Source of the DNA: Gemmatimonadota bacterium
GTDB lineage: Bacteria; Gemmatimonadota; Gemmatimonadetes; Gemmatimonadales; GWC2-71-9
Length of the DNA stretch: 64,000 nt
Direction: 5' to 3'
Assembly (NCBI GenBank): GCA_003222085.1
Contig: QHUK01000019.1
Coordinates: forward strand, 1 to 64,000
The notes under the pieces were generated by a model. It saw only the letters and a list, made by a program, of their open reading frames with translations. It ran no database searches and was not told the origin of the DNA. Position 1 is the first letter of the stretch. Every line of letters starts with the position of its first letter. Below, piece after piece: positions 1 to 9,965 of this stretch. Both the position numbers and the translations under genes were made by a program.

Positions 1-2
1 AG

Positions 3-75
3 AGCGGGCGACGGGGCTCGAACCCGCGACCCTCAGCTTGGAAGGCTGATGCTCTACCAACTGAGCTACGCCCGC
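3..75 (-). tRNA. tRNA-Gly (anticodon TCC)
   Basis: Folds as a 73-nt cloverleaf on the minus strand. The acceptor stem is GCGGGCG/CGCCCGC with discriminator U, and the T-loop motif GGTTCGAGCC is present. The anticodon loop CTTCCAA reads TCC and so decodes GGA (and GGG by wobble). No CCA is encoded. It is the last of a Thr-Tyr-Gly series on this strand. In many bacteria this order continues into tuf, which would lie just outside the left edge. Confidence 0.95.
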
Positions 76-83
76 GCGCCGAG

Positions 84-166
<83 letters not shown>

Positions 167-236
167 TCGCCGGCCGCGCTGCCGTTCCCCCAAGTCGGTT
201 TTTCGCCCCCCCGCCCCCCCGCCCCCAGTGACAACG

Positions 237-264
237 CACCCCGCGTTTCCCAAAGCGCGGGGTG
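237..264. repeat. 9-bp inverted repeat between tRNA-Thr and tRNA-Tyr
   Basis: The arms caccccgcg and cgcggggtg are exact reverse complements around a 10-nt loop. The hairpin sits in the 157-nt gap between tRNA-Thr and tRNA-Tyr. No T-run follows on either strand, so it is more likely a processing or pausing structure than an intrinsic terminator. The rest of the gap is low-complexity C-rich sequence. Confidence 0.5.
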
Positions 265-323
265 TGTGTATCCCTCCGAACTCGAAAAGGGTCGGGGCAA
301 TGTTGTTCCTCTTCGGCAACGTG

Positions 324-396
324 AGCTGACGAAGGGACTCGAACCCTTAACCTGCTGATTACAAATCAGCTGCTCTACCAGTTGAGCTACGTCAGC
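324..396 (-). tRNA. tRNA-Thr (anticodon TGT)
   Basis: A 73-nt cloverleaf on the minus strand with acceptor stem GCTGACG/CGTCAGC and discriminator U. The anticodon loop TTTGTAA reads TGT. It is the first tRNA of the Thr-Tyr-Gly series and lies 77 nt downstream of the cysS stop codon. Confidence 0.95.
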
Positions 397-473
397 TGGT
401 CGATGCTTGAACTTTCCAGACTCGAAGCTTAAACGGGGAGGGCCGCTAGTGCAAGGGTCGTGCCGTTAACGAC

Positions 474-1895
474 TTAGACGAGTCGCCAGGTCGTCCCGGA
501 GGGGGTGTCCTCGATCTCCACGCCCTTGGCCGTGAGCTCGGCGCGGATCCGGTCGGCTTCCTTGAAGTCCTTGGATCTGCGGGCTTTGTCGCGCGCCGCG
601 ATGCGGCCCGCGATCCAGCGCGCGAGCTCGGTGTCGACGGTCTTGGTGGTGGGCAACACGTCGAGCACCGCCATGGCCCGGTCGAGCACGCCGAGGGCCG
701 CCGCGGCGCCGGACGCTCCGGCGTCCAGCGCGGCGTTCCCCTCGTGCACGAGCTCGAACAGCGCGGCGCAGGCGCGCGGCGCGTTGAGGTCGTCATCGAG
801 CGCCGAGCGGAACTCGGTTTCGAACTTGGCAGCCAGGTCTGCGAGCCGCCCCTCACGTTTCCCGTTTCCCGTTTCCCGCTTCACGCGTTCGTAGAACTCT
901 CCCAGGCGCTTCACTCCCGCCCCCGCCGCCGCGAGCGCTTCGTCGCTGAAGTCGAGCCCCTTGCGATAGTGCGTCTGCCAGAAGAGGAGCCGCACGGCCG
1001 CGGCGTCCACTCCCTGATCGCGCAGATCGCGCGCGGTGAGAAAATTCCCGAAGCGCTTCGACATCTTCGTGCCGCGCACGTTCAGAAACTCGCCGTGCAG
1101 CCAGAAGCGGGCGAACGGCTTGCCGGTGGCCGCTTCGGACTGCGCGATCTCGTCTTCGTGATGCGGGAAGATCAAGTCGACGCCGCCGGCATGAATGTCG
1201 AGCGTCTCGGTGCGGCAACACTTCCCGATCTGCTCGAGCGACATCGCGGAGCACTCGAGGTGCCATCCCGGCCGGCCCCGTCCGAACGGCGCGTCCCACG
1301 CCGCGCCGACCTGCTCGTCCGTCGGCTCGGCCTTCTTCCACAGCGCGAAATCGCGCGGGTCGTCCTTGGTGTACTCGTCGCTCGCGACCCGCGCGCCGAG
1401 CTTGAGCTCCCGCGTGTCGAGTCGCGACAACCGCCCATAGGTCGGGAACTTGGCGATGGCGAAGTACATCGAGCCGTCGTCGCCCTTGTAGGCCACGCCG
1501 CGCTCGAGCAGTCGCTCCACCAGGCGCACCATGGCGGGCACCGACTCGGTGGCGCGCGGGTAGACGTGCGCGGGCGTGATCCGCAGGTAGTCGCGATCCT
1601 CGAAGAACGCCTGCACGAACGGCGCCGTGTGCTCGTCGAGCCGCTTGCCCGCGGCCGCGGCGGCCTTGATGGTGCGATCGTCGACATCGGTGAGGTTCAT
1701 GATGTGGAAGACGTCGTATCCCGAGTAGGCGAGGTGGCGGCGCAGCAGATCTTCGAACAGAAACGTCCGGAAGTTGCCGATGTGCGCGTGGTTCCAGACC
1801 GTCGGGCCGCAGGTGTAGAGCGTGACGCGTGGGGACGCGAGCGGCGCGAACGGCTCGACGCGACGGGTGAGGGTGTTGTAGAGCGCCAGGGTCAT
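474..1895 (-). CDS. cysS: Cysteine--tRNA ligase
   Basis: A 473-aa class I aminoacyl-tRNA synthetase that charges tRNA-Cys in the cytoplasm; the length is normal for CysRS. The N-terminal zinc cysteine and HIGH-type motif read TCGPTVWNHAHIGN near residues 27-40. The other zinc ligands appear in GWHLECSAMS and FPHHEDEIAQSEA. The KMSKS loop is KMSKRFGNF near residue 275, a variant common in this family. An unusual stretch near residues 338-349 (KRETGNGKRE) is encoded by three tandem copies of a 7-nt repeat found elsewhere in the window. It falls where the catalytic core gives way to the C-terminal helical region. The tRNA cluster follows on the same strand. Confidence 0.97.
   Translation of the reverse strand: MTLALYNTLTRRVEPFAPLASPRVTLYTCGPTVWNHAHIGNFRTFLFEDLLRRHLAYSGYDVFHIMNLTDVDDRTIKAAAAAGKRLDEHTAPFVQAFFEDRDYLRITPAHVYPRATESVPAMVRLVERLLERGVAYKGDDGSMYFAIAKFPTYGRLSRLDTRELKLGARVASDEYTKDDPRDFALWKKAEPTDEQVGAAWDAPFGRGRPGWHLECSAMSLEQIGKCCRTETLDIHAGGVDLIFPHHEDEIAQSEAATGKPFARFWLHGEFLNVRGTKMSKRFGNFLTARDLRDQGVDAAAVRLLFWQTHYRKGLDFSDEALAAAGAGVKRLGEFYERVKRETGNGKREGRLADLAAKFETEFRSALDDDLNAPRACAALFELVHEGNAALDAGASGAAAALGVLDRAMAVLDVLPTTKTVDTELARWIAGRIAARDKARRSKDFKEADRIRAELTAKGVEIEDTPSGTTWRLV
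854..884. repeat. Heptad repeat A1 (gtttccc x3) inside cysS
   Basis: Three perfect tandem copies of gtttccc (857-877) plus a degenerate fourth. Only one arm is present, with no inverted partner nearby. On the cysS strand it reads gggaaac and encodes KRETGNGKRE without breaking the frame. The same unit recurs near 15.9, 16.1, 24.1, 38.5 and 62.1 kb. Confidence 0.85.
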
Positions 1896-1932
1896 CGGTG
1901 CGGCTGAAACGTAGGAGCGGCCTCGAGAAGCG

Positions 1933-2163
1933 TCAACGCGCGCGCGGCCCGCGCGGGTGCAGCGCTACGTCGAGCGTCCACGCGCCGGGCGGCCGCTCAC
2001 ACACGACCGGGCCGCGGCGGAACACGAGCACCCGCGCCCCACGCCATCCACCGCGCGCCGCGTCACCCGGCGCGAGCAGCCCGCGGCGGACCAGGCGCGC
2101 CGCCACGTCCGTCACGACCAGCACCGGTGCGCCGTCATCGGGAAACACCCAGGCCGGGGACAC
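1933..2163 (-). CDS. Hypothetical protein, possibly a truncated gene
   Basis: A 76-aa open frame starting at a GTG and ending 37 nt before the cysS start. No family is recognised. The frame stays open upstream of this GTG for 40 more codons (to a stop at 2284-2286). The first part of that stretch is unlike repeat sequence (TDYYGFARGDPIPVAAAVAA), but it then enters the multi-hairpin repeat at 2248-2324 and offers no normal start codon. It may therefore be the 3' remnant of a gene whose front was replaced by the repeat, or a small gene starting at the GTG. It lies between the DUF1611 gene and cysS on the same strand. Confidence that it is expressed is low. Confidence 0.35.
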   Translation of the reverse strand: MSPAWVFPDDGAPVLVVTDVAARLVRRGLLAPGDAARGGWRGARVLVFRRGPVVCERPPGAWTLDVALHPRGPRAR

Positions 2164-2247
2164 GCGGGCGAGACTAGCCGCAACGGCGGCCGCAACCGGT
2201 ATCGGATCGCCGCGAGCGAAACCGTAATAATCCGTGACCCGTGTGAT

Positions 2248-2324
2248 CCCAGGCTGAAGCCTGGGCCCGGCACCACACTGTCCTTACAGGACAGCGACTC
2301 ACCGGGCCCACCCTTCAGGGTGGG
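2248..2324. repeat. Multi-hairpin intergenic repeat D1
   Basis: Three hairpins in a row: cccaggct/agcctggg (2248-2265), ctgtcct/aggacag (2278-2294) and cccaccct/agggtggg (2307-2324). In addition gggcccgg (2263-2270) can pair with ccgggccc (2302-2309) around the middle hairpin. It ends 3 nt before the DUF1611 stop codon. A shorter copy with an identical 20-nt core (2252-2271) occurs at 60941-60990. Confidence 0.85.
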
Positions 2325-2326
2325 AA

Positions 2327-3397
2327 CTATTTCGTGGCGAGCGCCTCTCTGACAATCGCGTCGACCAGCGGCGCCGAATCGAACCGCACCGGATCGGTCG
2401 CCGGCAGCCCGGTCGCTTCCGCCGCACGCGCGACCGCTTCCCGCGCCTGGGCCTCGCTCATGTCGAACGTGTTCAGGCAGATCCCGATCACTTTCGTCGG
2501 GTGGACCGGTGCGGCGGCGCGCTCGTAGATCTCCACGAGGTCCGGGAGCGTGGGGATCTTCACCCATGGCTCGCGGCCGTGGTAATCGCCGATGTAGTCG
2601 CGCGTCGCCTGATGGCACAGGATCAGCGCGTCGGGACACGAGCCGTGCAACAGCCCGAGCGTGACCCCGGAATACCCCGGATGGATCAGACTCCCCTGCC
2701 CTTCGACGAGGATGATGTCGGCGTCTTTCGCCGCCTCGAGCACCAGCCACTCCGACGCCCCGGCGATGAAGTCGGCCACCACCGCGTCCACCGCGATCCC
2801 CCACCCTTCGATGAAGATGCCCGTCTGCCCGGTGGCGACGAACCGCGTGCGGTGGCCGCGTTTGATCAGGGCGTTCCGCAGCTCGACTTGCGCCGTCATC
2901 TTCCCGACGTTGCAGTCGGATCCCACGGTGTGCACCACGTAGGCGTCGACCTCGGCCGCGAGCCCGTCCGCGACCGGGAGGTTCGCTGGGGGCTTGCGGG
3001 CGTCGAAGATGCGGACGCCGCGCTCCCGGGCGAGCCGCCCCAGCTCGGGGTCGTCCCCGATGAACGTGTGCAGGCCGCTCCAGATCTCGAGCCCATGCTC
3101 GATGGCGCGGCGCAGCCAGCCGCGCCACTCGGCCGGCAGCCGGCCGCCCATCGGCGCGATGCCGATCAACACCGCGGTGGCACCCAGGCCGAGGCCTCGC
3201 TCGAAATCCCCCACCACCGGGATCGTGCCGCCGAAGCCCAGCACGTCCTGGACGGTTTTCCCGGCGTGGCCGCGATCGAACACCCCGACGACCCGCTCGG
3301 GCATGTAGCGGATGCAGCAGTTGGCCGTCTTCGATGTCATCGGCTCGAACTGTCCGTCGGCGATGATGAGGAACCGGTGGTTGCTCCGCGCGACCAT
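2327..3397 (-). CDS. DUF1611 family P-loop protein (DgcN-like)
   Basis: A 356-aa protein of the DUF1611 family: a Rossmann-like N-terminal domain followed by a P-loop domain with VGSDCNVGKMT near residues 150-160. Other signatures are the acidic EGQGSLIHPGYSG stretch and PHTK-like HPTKVIG near the end. One characterised DUF1611 member, DgcN, N-acetylates D-glutamate and works with an enolase-superfamily epimerase, DgcA. No epimerase gene is adjacent here, so the substrate is open. The start was placed at the ATG at 3397, whose A is shared with the TGA of the upstream transporter (TGATG). Longer upstream reading is only a shadow of that gene. It is the last gene of the uvrA-led series. Confidence 0.85.
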   Translation of the reverse strand: MVARSNHRFLIIADGQFEPMTSKTANCCIRYMPERVVGVFDRGHAGKTVQDVLGFGGTIPVVGDFERGLGLGATAVLIGIAPMGGRLPAEWRGWLRRAIEHGLEIWSGLHTFIGDDPELGRLARERGVRIFDARKPPANLPVADGLAAEVDAYVVHTVGSDCNVGKMTAQVELRNALIKRGHRTRFVATGQTGIFIEGWGIAVDAVVADFIAGASEWLVLEAAKDADIILVEGQGSLIHPGYSGVTLGLLHGSCPDALILCHQATRDYIGDYHGREPWVKIPTLPDLVEIYERAAAPVHPTKVIGICLNTFDMSEAQAREAVARAAEATGLPATDPVRFDSAPLVDAIVREALATK

Positions 3398-4494
3398 CAG
3401 ACGGGGATCTGCTCCCTCGGCGCGCGGAACTCCGACGTCGTACGAAGCACCGCGGGCTCGAAGTGTTCGGAGTCGCCGTAGATCTCCCCTTGCACGATAT
3501 GTCGCACGACCACCATGGTCACGGCGAGCACCGGCACCGCGACCACGAGGCCCACCACGCCGATCAGGGTCCCCATGGTCAACACGCTGGCGATCGTGAG
3601 GACCGGCGGCAGCGACACCTGGCGCTGCATGATACGGGGCACCACGACGTTCGCCTCGAGCACGTGCACCGCGACGCCGAGCGCGATCACCGCGAGCACG
3701 CGCAGCCAATCGCCCGTGCCCACGACAAACAGCGCGGGCAAGAGGGTCGACACGAGCGTTCCGAAGAACGGGACGACGGCGACGAGACCGGTGAAGATCC
3801 CGAACGCCAGCCAGTAGGGCACGCCGAGGGCCCACAGGCCGAGCGCGGTCAGGATGGCGAGCACCATCATGGCGAGCAGCTGGCCCACCACCCAGGCGCG
3901 CAGCGTGGCTCCCAGGTCATCGAGGATCCGCGCGGCAACGGGGCGGTGCTTCGGCGAAACGAGCGACCGGATCCCGTCGCGATACAGGCGCGGCTGGCGC
4001 GCGAGATAGAGGGCCATCACCACGACGCTCGCCCCCTCGACGAACAGCTTGCCCCCGGCGGTGACGTAGGGGAGGATCGACCCGCGCAGGAAGGCCGCGG
4101 CGTCGTCGATCAAGCGCACCACGATCCCGGAGGAGGGGTCCGCGAGCACGGTGCTCCGCAGGACGGGGTACTCCCGCGCCCAGCTCGCGAGCACGTTCTG
4201 GATATTCGTGAGCGTCTGGGGCAATCCCGACACCAGGGCCTGTGTCTGGTCGATGACGGGCGGGACGAGCAGGGCGCCGATGCCCACCACCGCCGCTAGC
4301 GTCGCCACCACCGCGGCGGTGAGCCCCATCCAGCGCACCAGGCGAAAGCGCCGTTCGAGCACGTCGGTAATGGCCGAGAGGTACACGGCGCACAGCACGG
4401 CGATGAAGACGAGGAGCAGCACCTCGACCACCCGGATGACGAACCAGATGGCCAGGGCGGCAACGAAGAGCGCCACGAACGTGGCGCCCGACAA
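3397..4494 (-). CDS. AI-2E family transporter (PerM/YdiK type)
   Basis: A 365-aa polytopic inner-membrane protein of the AI-2E transporter family (PF01594). Paired hydrophobic helices near the start (FVALFVAALAIWFVIRVVEVLLLVFIAVL) are followed by an amphipathic region with many DQTQ/LTN residues. A second block of helices contains the conserved GLWALGVPYWLAFGIFTGLVAVVPFFGT stretch and a PRIM-type PRIMQRQVSLPP near residue 285. Members export diverse substrates; the name is historical. It starts 26 nt after the PspA-like gene and its stop overlaps the DUF1611 start by 1 nt, suggesting coupling. Confidence 0.88.
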   Translation of the reverse strand: MSGATFVALFVAALAIWFVIRVVEVLLLVFIAVLCAVYLSAITDVLERRFRLVRWMGLTAAVVATLAAVVGIGALLVPPVIDQTQALVSGLPQTLTNIQNVLASWAREYPVLRSTVLADPSSGIVVRLIDDAAAFLRGSILPYVTAGGKLFVEGASVVVMALYLARQPRLYRDGIRSLVSPKHRPVAARILDDLGATLRAWVVGQLLAMMVLAILTALGLWALGVPYWLAFGIFTGLVAVVPFFGTLVSTLLPALFVVGTGDWLRVLAVIALGVAVHVLEANVVVPRIMQRQVSLPPVLTIASVLTMGTLIGVVGLVVAVPVLAVTMVVVRHIVQGEIYGDSEHFEPAVLRTTSEFRAPREQIPV

Positions 4495-4520
4495 CCGCGA
4501 CGAAGCGGACGGCTCAGTGT

Positions 4521-5288
4521 TCAGCGCTGGTGCTCGGGGCCGTCGTCATCCTCGACCAGCTCCGCCTCCGCCGCTCCCTTGCCCAGCTGCTTCGACTGCT
4601 CGGGAGATCCGGCCGGGAGCAGGCCCATCTTGCGCTTGAGCTCGATCAGCTGCTGATCGGCGTCCGCCCGCACTTCCAGGCTCTGGAACTGCTTCACGAG
4701 CGTATCGCCCGAGAGGTCTTCGTGCACCTCGGCCGCGGCGATCAGCTTGCGCTCCTCGTGCTCGATCTGCTCGGTCATGCGCTCGAACGTCTCGAACACG
4801 CTCTTGTCGCCGATCGACGACATCGTTTCCTGAATGCGCTTGTGCGCCTCGGCGCGTTTCTGCCGCGCGATCAGGATGTTCTTCTTGCGCTTCGCTTCCT
4901 CGATCCGGTCGTTCAGCTGGCGGAGGGAGAGCTTGAGCTTCTCGGTCTCCTCGCGGTGCTTGACCCACGTCTCGTGCAGCTGCACGGCGCCCTGCGCGTG
5001 CTCGTTATGGCGCAGCAGCGCCTGCTTCGCGAGGTCGTCCCGCCCCTCCTGCACCGCCAGCACCGCCCGGCGCTCCCAGTCCTCGGCGCTCTTCTTCTCC
5101 GTGTCCACCTGCGCCGAGAGGCGCTTCTCGTCCGCGATGGCCGCCGCCACCTGCTGCTTTGCCTTCGCCAGCTGACTGCGCATGTCGACGATCAGCTGGT
5201 TCAACATCTTTTCCGGGTCCTCGGCACGGTTGATCAGGTCGTTGATGTTCGACCGGATCAGCGTCGAGAGACGGTCAAAGATTCCCAT
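4521..5288 (-). CDS. pspA: PspA/IM30 (Vipp1) family membrane-stress protein
   Basis: A 255-aa, mostly coiled-coil protein. The N-terminal amphipathic helix and PspA signature (GIFDRLSTLIRSNINDLINRAEDPEKML) are clear, and a long heptad-rich rod runs to about residue 190. PspA/IM30 proteins polymerise on the inner face of the cytoplasmic membrane and stabilise it under proton-leak or envelope stress. The C-terminus is acidic (AELVEDDDGPEHQR). Four small TM-plus-coiled-coil genes lie directly upstream on the same strand and a membrane transporter directly downstream, which points to a membrane-maintenance operon. No PspF-type regulator is present. Confidence 0.93.
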   Translation of the reverse strand: MGIFDRLSTLIRSNINDLINRAEDPEKMLNQLIVDMRSQLAKAKQQVAAAIADEKRLSAQVDTEKKSAEDWERRAVLAVQEGRDDLAKQALLRHNEHAQGAVQLHETWVKHREETEKLKLSLRQLNDRIEEAKRKKNILIARQKRAEAHKRIQETMSSIGDKSVFETFERMTEQIEHEERKLIAAAEVHEDLSGDTLVKQFQSLEVRADADQQLIELKRKMGLLPAGSPEQSKQLGKGAAEAELVEDDDGPEHQR

Positions 5289-5315
5289 GAGAGCCCTCGG
5301 TGTACTGGCGGGGCG

Positions 5316-5663
5316 TCACTGTCCCGCGCCCAACTTACGCTCCCGCCGCTCGGCGAGCATGCGCTCGGCGAAATCTAAGCGCTCGGCGAGCTCGGAGACC
5401 TGCCCCTGGAGGTGCGACACCTGCGCCTCCAGCTCCGCGACCCGCTGGGGATCGTCGCCCCCGGCGCCCCCGGCGCCTCCGCGGCGCTGCACCCGCGTCC
5501 TGATGCGCTCGGCGATCGCCTCCCCCACCGGTGTCCGCAAGATGCCGCGCAGCGCGACCGCCACCACCAGGATCACGACCACGGCGGCGATGATGGGCAC
5601 CACCTCGTTGAACACGAGGTTCGGGTCCAACCCCGGGGGCATCGGGGGCATGGGGGTCTGCAT
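5316..5663 (-). CDS. Small membrane/coiled-coil protein, paralogue 4 of a tandem set
   Basis: A 115-aa protein with one N-terminal TM helix (VVPIIAAVVVILVVAVALRG), a basic linker and a short coiled coil ending in ERLDFAERMLAERRERK. The last motif is shared with three upstream neighbours. The layout (TM anchor, then a short helix ending in a leucine-zipper-like motif) recalls PspB, but no direct homology is claimed. The ATG at 5663 shares its A with the preceding stop (TGATG) and was preferred to the GTG one codon upstream. It is 27 nt from the pspA start. Confidence 0.8.
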   Translation of the reverse strand: MQTPMPPMPPGLDPNLVFNEVVPIIAAVVVILVVAVALRGILRTPVGEAIAERIRTRVQRRGGAGGAGGDDPQRVAELEAQVSHLQGQVSELAERLDFAERMLAERRERKLGAGQ

Positions 5664-5947
5664 CACGTAGACGCCGTACGCCTCTCGCCAGGGCCCAGTT
5701 TCCCCGCCTCTCCGTCCCGTCCCTTGGCCAGCAACCGCTCCGTAAAATCTACTCGCTCCGCGAGTTCCGCCACTTCGCGCCGCAGCTCTTCCACCGCCGC
5801 GAGCACGTCGCCCTGCCCTGTTACCCCACCTGCTTGGCTCTGCGCCTTGAGCTTTGCCAGGTAGGTCCTGCTGAGGATGAACGCGATCACGCTCCCGAAA
5901 AACCCCCCGAGCGCCACGATGGGTATCAAGACTTCCAGCTCACCCAT
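5663..5947 (-). CDS. Small membrane/coiled-coil protein, paralogue 3
   Basis: A 94-aa protein: N-terminal TM helix (LIPIVALGGFFGSVIAFILS), then charged helix LAAVEELRREVAELAERVDFTERLLAKGRDGE with the family motif. The start was set at the ATG at 5947 because a much longer upstream frame merely reads through the neighbouring gene. Its stop overlaps the next start by 1 nt. Function is inferred only from position in the pspA gene row. Confidence 0.78.
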   Translation of the reverse strand: MGELEVLIPIVALGGFFGSVIAFILSRTYLAKLKAQSQAGGVTGQGDVLAAVEELRREVAELAERVDFTERLLAKGRDGEAGKLGPGERRTAST

Positions 5948-5966
5948 CAGGTCCTCCCGTCCCCGC

Positions 5967-6254
5967 TCATTGGCTCGGTCCGATCCGCTGGCCCTCGCGG
6001 TTCTTCGCGAGCAGCCGCTCGGCGAAGTCCATGCGCTCGGCGAGCTCCGCCAGCTCGTGCCGCACGGCCTCGAGCTCCTGGTTGAGGGCGTCCTTGTGCT
6101 CGGCCAGCTCGGCTCGCAGCTCGCCGCCATCGGTCGACGGGCTCTTGCCGCGAATCCGGTCGGCCACCGCGCGGCCGATCGGCGAGAACGCGATCGCGAT
6201 GCACGCGCCGCCTCCGAAAATGAGGATGATCGCGAGGACGCCTTCGATATCCAT
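5967..6254 (-). CDS. Small membrane/coiled-coil protein, paralogue 2
   Basis: A 95-aa protein with a glycine-containing TM helix (VLAIILIFGGGACIAIAFS), a PIGRAVADRIRGK segment shared in spirit with paralogues 1 and 4 (PVGKALAEWIRG, PVGEAIAERIRT), and a coiled coil ending in ERMDFAERLLAKNRE. It starts 3 nt after paralogue 1 ends. Confidence 0.8.
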   Translation of the reverse strand: MDIEGVLAIILIFGGGACIAIAFSPIGRAVADRIRGKSPSTDGGELRAELAEHKDALNQELEAVRHELAELAERMDFAERLLAKNREGQRIGPSQ

Positions 6255-6257
6255 GGT

Positions 6258-6566
6258 CTAGTGCGGCCGCGCGATCCGCTGCGCGTCGCGGTCCTTCGCG
6301 AGCAGGCGCTCGGTGAAATCGAGCCGCTCCTCGGCTTCCGCCAGCCGACGCTTGAGCTCGTCGACCTCGGCGAGCAGCTGTGTCGTGTCGCTTCCGAGCA
6401 CGACGCCATGCTTCGCGGCCTTCATGGCCATCCATTGCTCGTCCGTCTTCGACCACCCGCGGATCCACTCCGCGAGCGCCTTCCCCACAGGCCCCGTGAG
6501 GACGACCGTGGTACCGATGACGAGCGCGAGACCGATCATAGCGACTGCCGGGACCCACATTCCCAT
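6258..6566 (-). CDS. Small membrane/coiled-coil protein, paralogue 1
   Basis: A 102-aa protein. The TM helix covers residues 5-25 (VPAVAMIGLALVIGTTVVLT), followed by GPVGKALAEWIRGW, then a coiled coil ending in ERLDFTERLLAKDRD. It is the first of four tandem paralogues and begins 34 nt after the uvrA stop codon. A purine-rich AAGAGGAGGAAA lies upstream of its ATG and is a good ribosome binding site. This suggests the set may also be translated from its own signal. Confidence 0.8.
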   Translation of the reverse strand: MGMWVPAVAMIGLALVIGTTVVLTGPVGKALAEWIRGWSKTDEQWMAMKAAKHGVVLGSDTTQLLAEVDELKRRLAEAEERLDFTERLLAKDRDAQRIARPH

Positions 6567-6600
6567 GCGACGGTTTCCTCCTCTTGGTGAACTTACCGAC

Positions 6601-9441
<2,841 letters not shown>

Positions 9442-9449
9442 AGACTCGT

Positions 9450-9479
9450 AGGCTAGAAGGCAGACGGGTTCCCGGTCAA
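9450..9479 (-). promoter_or_regulatory. Putative promoter of uvrA
   Basis: The minus strand has TTGACC, an 18-nt spacer and TAGCCT, followed 8 nt later by the uvrA ATG. Transcription would start within a few bases of the start codon, giving a leaderless or near-leaderless mRNA. Hexamer match only. Confidence 0.45.
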
Positions 9480-9490
9480 CTCTCCGAGCA

Positions 9491-9603
9491 GGTCGGGGGA
9501 GGTTGGGGAGGTTGGGGGAGGTTGGGGAGGCTGCTCCGCAGAGGTGCCAACCTCCTCTAACCTCCCACAACGTCCCGAGCCTTCCCCAACCTCCTTGCAA
9601 CCT
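9491..9603. repeat. Two-armed gggaggttg repeat C1 in the uvrA-cutA gap
   Basis: The left arm (9491-9530) has four tandem ggaggttggg-type units. The right arm (9546-9603) carries the reverse-complement units ccaacctcc, less regular. The arms flank a 15-nt spacer and could form an imperfect hairpin. It fills most of the 200-nt divergent gap between uvrA and cutA, leaving the two promoters at its edges. Confidence 0.8.
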
Positions 9604-9631
9604 TGCTTAACCCCCTTCCGCTCCCTACGTT
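9603..9631 (+). promoter_or_regulatory. Putative promoter of the cutA operon
   Basis: TTGCTT, a 17-nt spacer and TACGTT, with the cutA ATG 10 nt after the -10 hexamer. It would produce an mRNA with almost no leader. It drives six overlapping genes if real. Confidence 0.4.
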
Positions 9632-9641
9632 AGCCCTCCCC

Positions 9642-9965
9642 ATGGCTCCGACCGCGCTCGTCGTGCTGACCACGCTCGCGAACGATGCCGACGCGCGGGC
9701 GCTCGTCACAGCCCTGGTCGCAGCACGCCTGGTAGCTTGTGGGACGCTCCTCCCGGGCGCCCGCTCGATCTACCGCTGGGAGGGACAGGTGACGGAGGAG
9801 GGCGAGGTCGTGGTCCTGCTGAAGACGGACGCGTCGAGGTGGGAGGCGCTGTGCGCCGCCGTGAGGGAACGGCATCCATACCAGGTGCCGGAACTGCTGG
9901 CGCTGCCGGTCGACCGGGGACTCGAGCGGTACCTGTCCTGGGTCACGCGCGAGGTGGTCGGATGA
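9642..9965 (+). CDS. cutA: Divalent-cation tolerance protein CutA
   Basis: A 107-aa CutA1-type protein (usual length 100-115): a trimeric, ferredoxin-like cytoplasmic protein linked to metal tolerance. Visible family features are the early TTLANDADARALVTALVAARLVACGTLLPG stretch, the SIYRWEGQVTEEGEVVVLLKT core strand and ERHPYQVPELLALPV. The ATG at 9642 (MAPTALVVLTT) was preferred to an upstream ATG that would add 13 residues unlike the family. It leads a six-gene series and overlaps the next gene by ATGA. Confidence 0.93.
   Translation: MAPTALVVLTTLANDADARALVTALVAARLVACGTLLPGARSIYRWEGQVTEEGEVVVLLKTDASRWEALCAAVRERHPYQVPELLALPVDRGLERYLSWVTREVVG

Noticed and set aside
237-264. Attenuator or T-box near the tRNA cluster
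   Set aside because: Only one short hairpin is present; no specifier loop or T-box sequence was found before cysS or the tRNAs.
3463-4299. His/Asp-rich plus-strand frame looking like a metal-binding protein
   Set aside because: It is the complement of the AI-2E transporter's hydrophobic codons; the histidine richness is an artefact of the antisense frame.
9442-9600. N-terminal extension of uvrA
   Set aside because: It would translate the gggaggttg repeat into low-complexity sequence; UvrA family members start at the [15 protein letters not shown] position.
9491-9603. CRISPR array
   Set aside because: Units are 7-10 nt, directly tandem with no spacers of constant length, and there are no cas genes.
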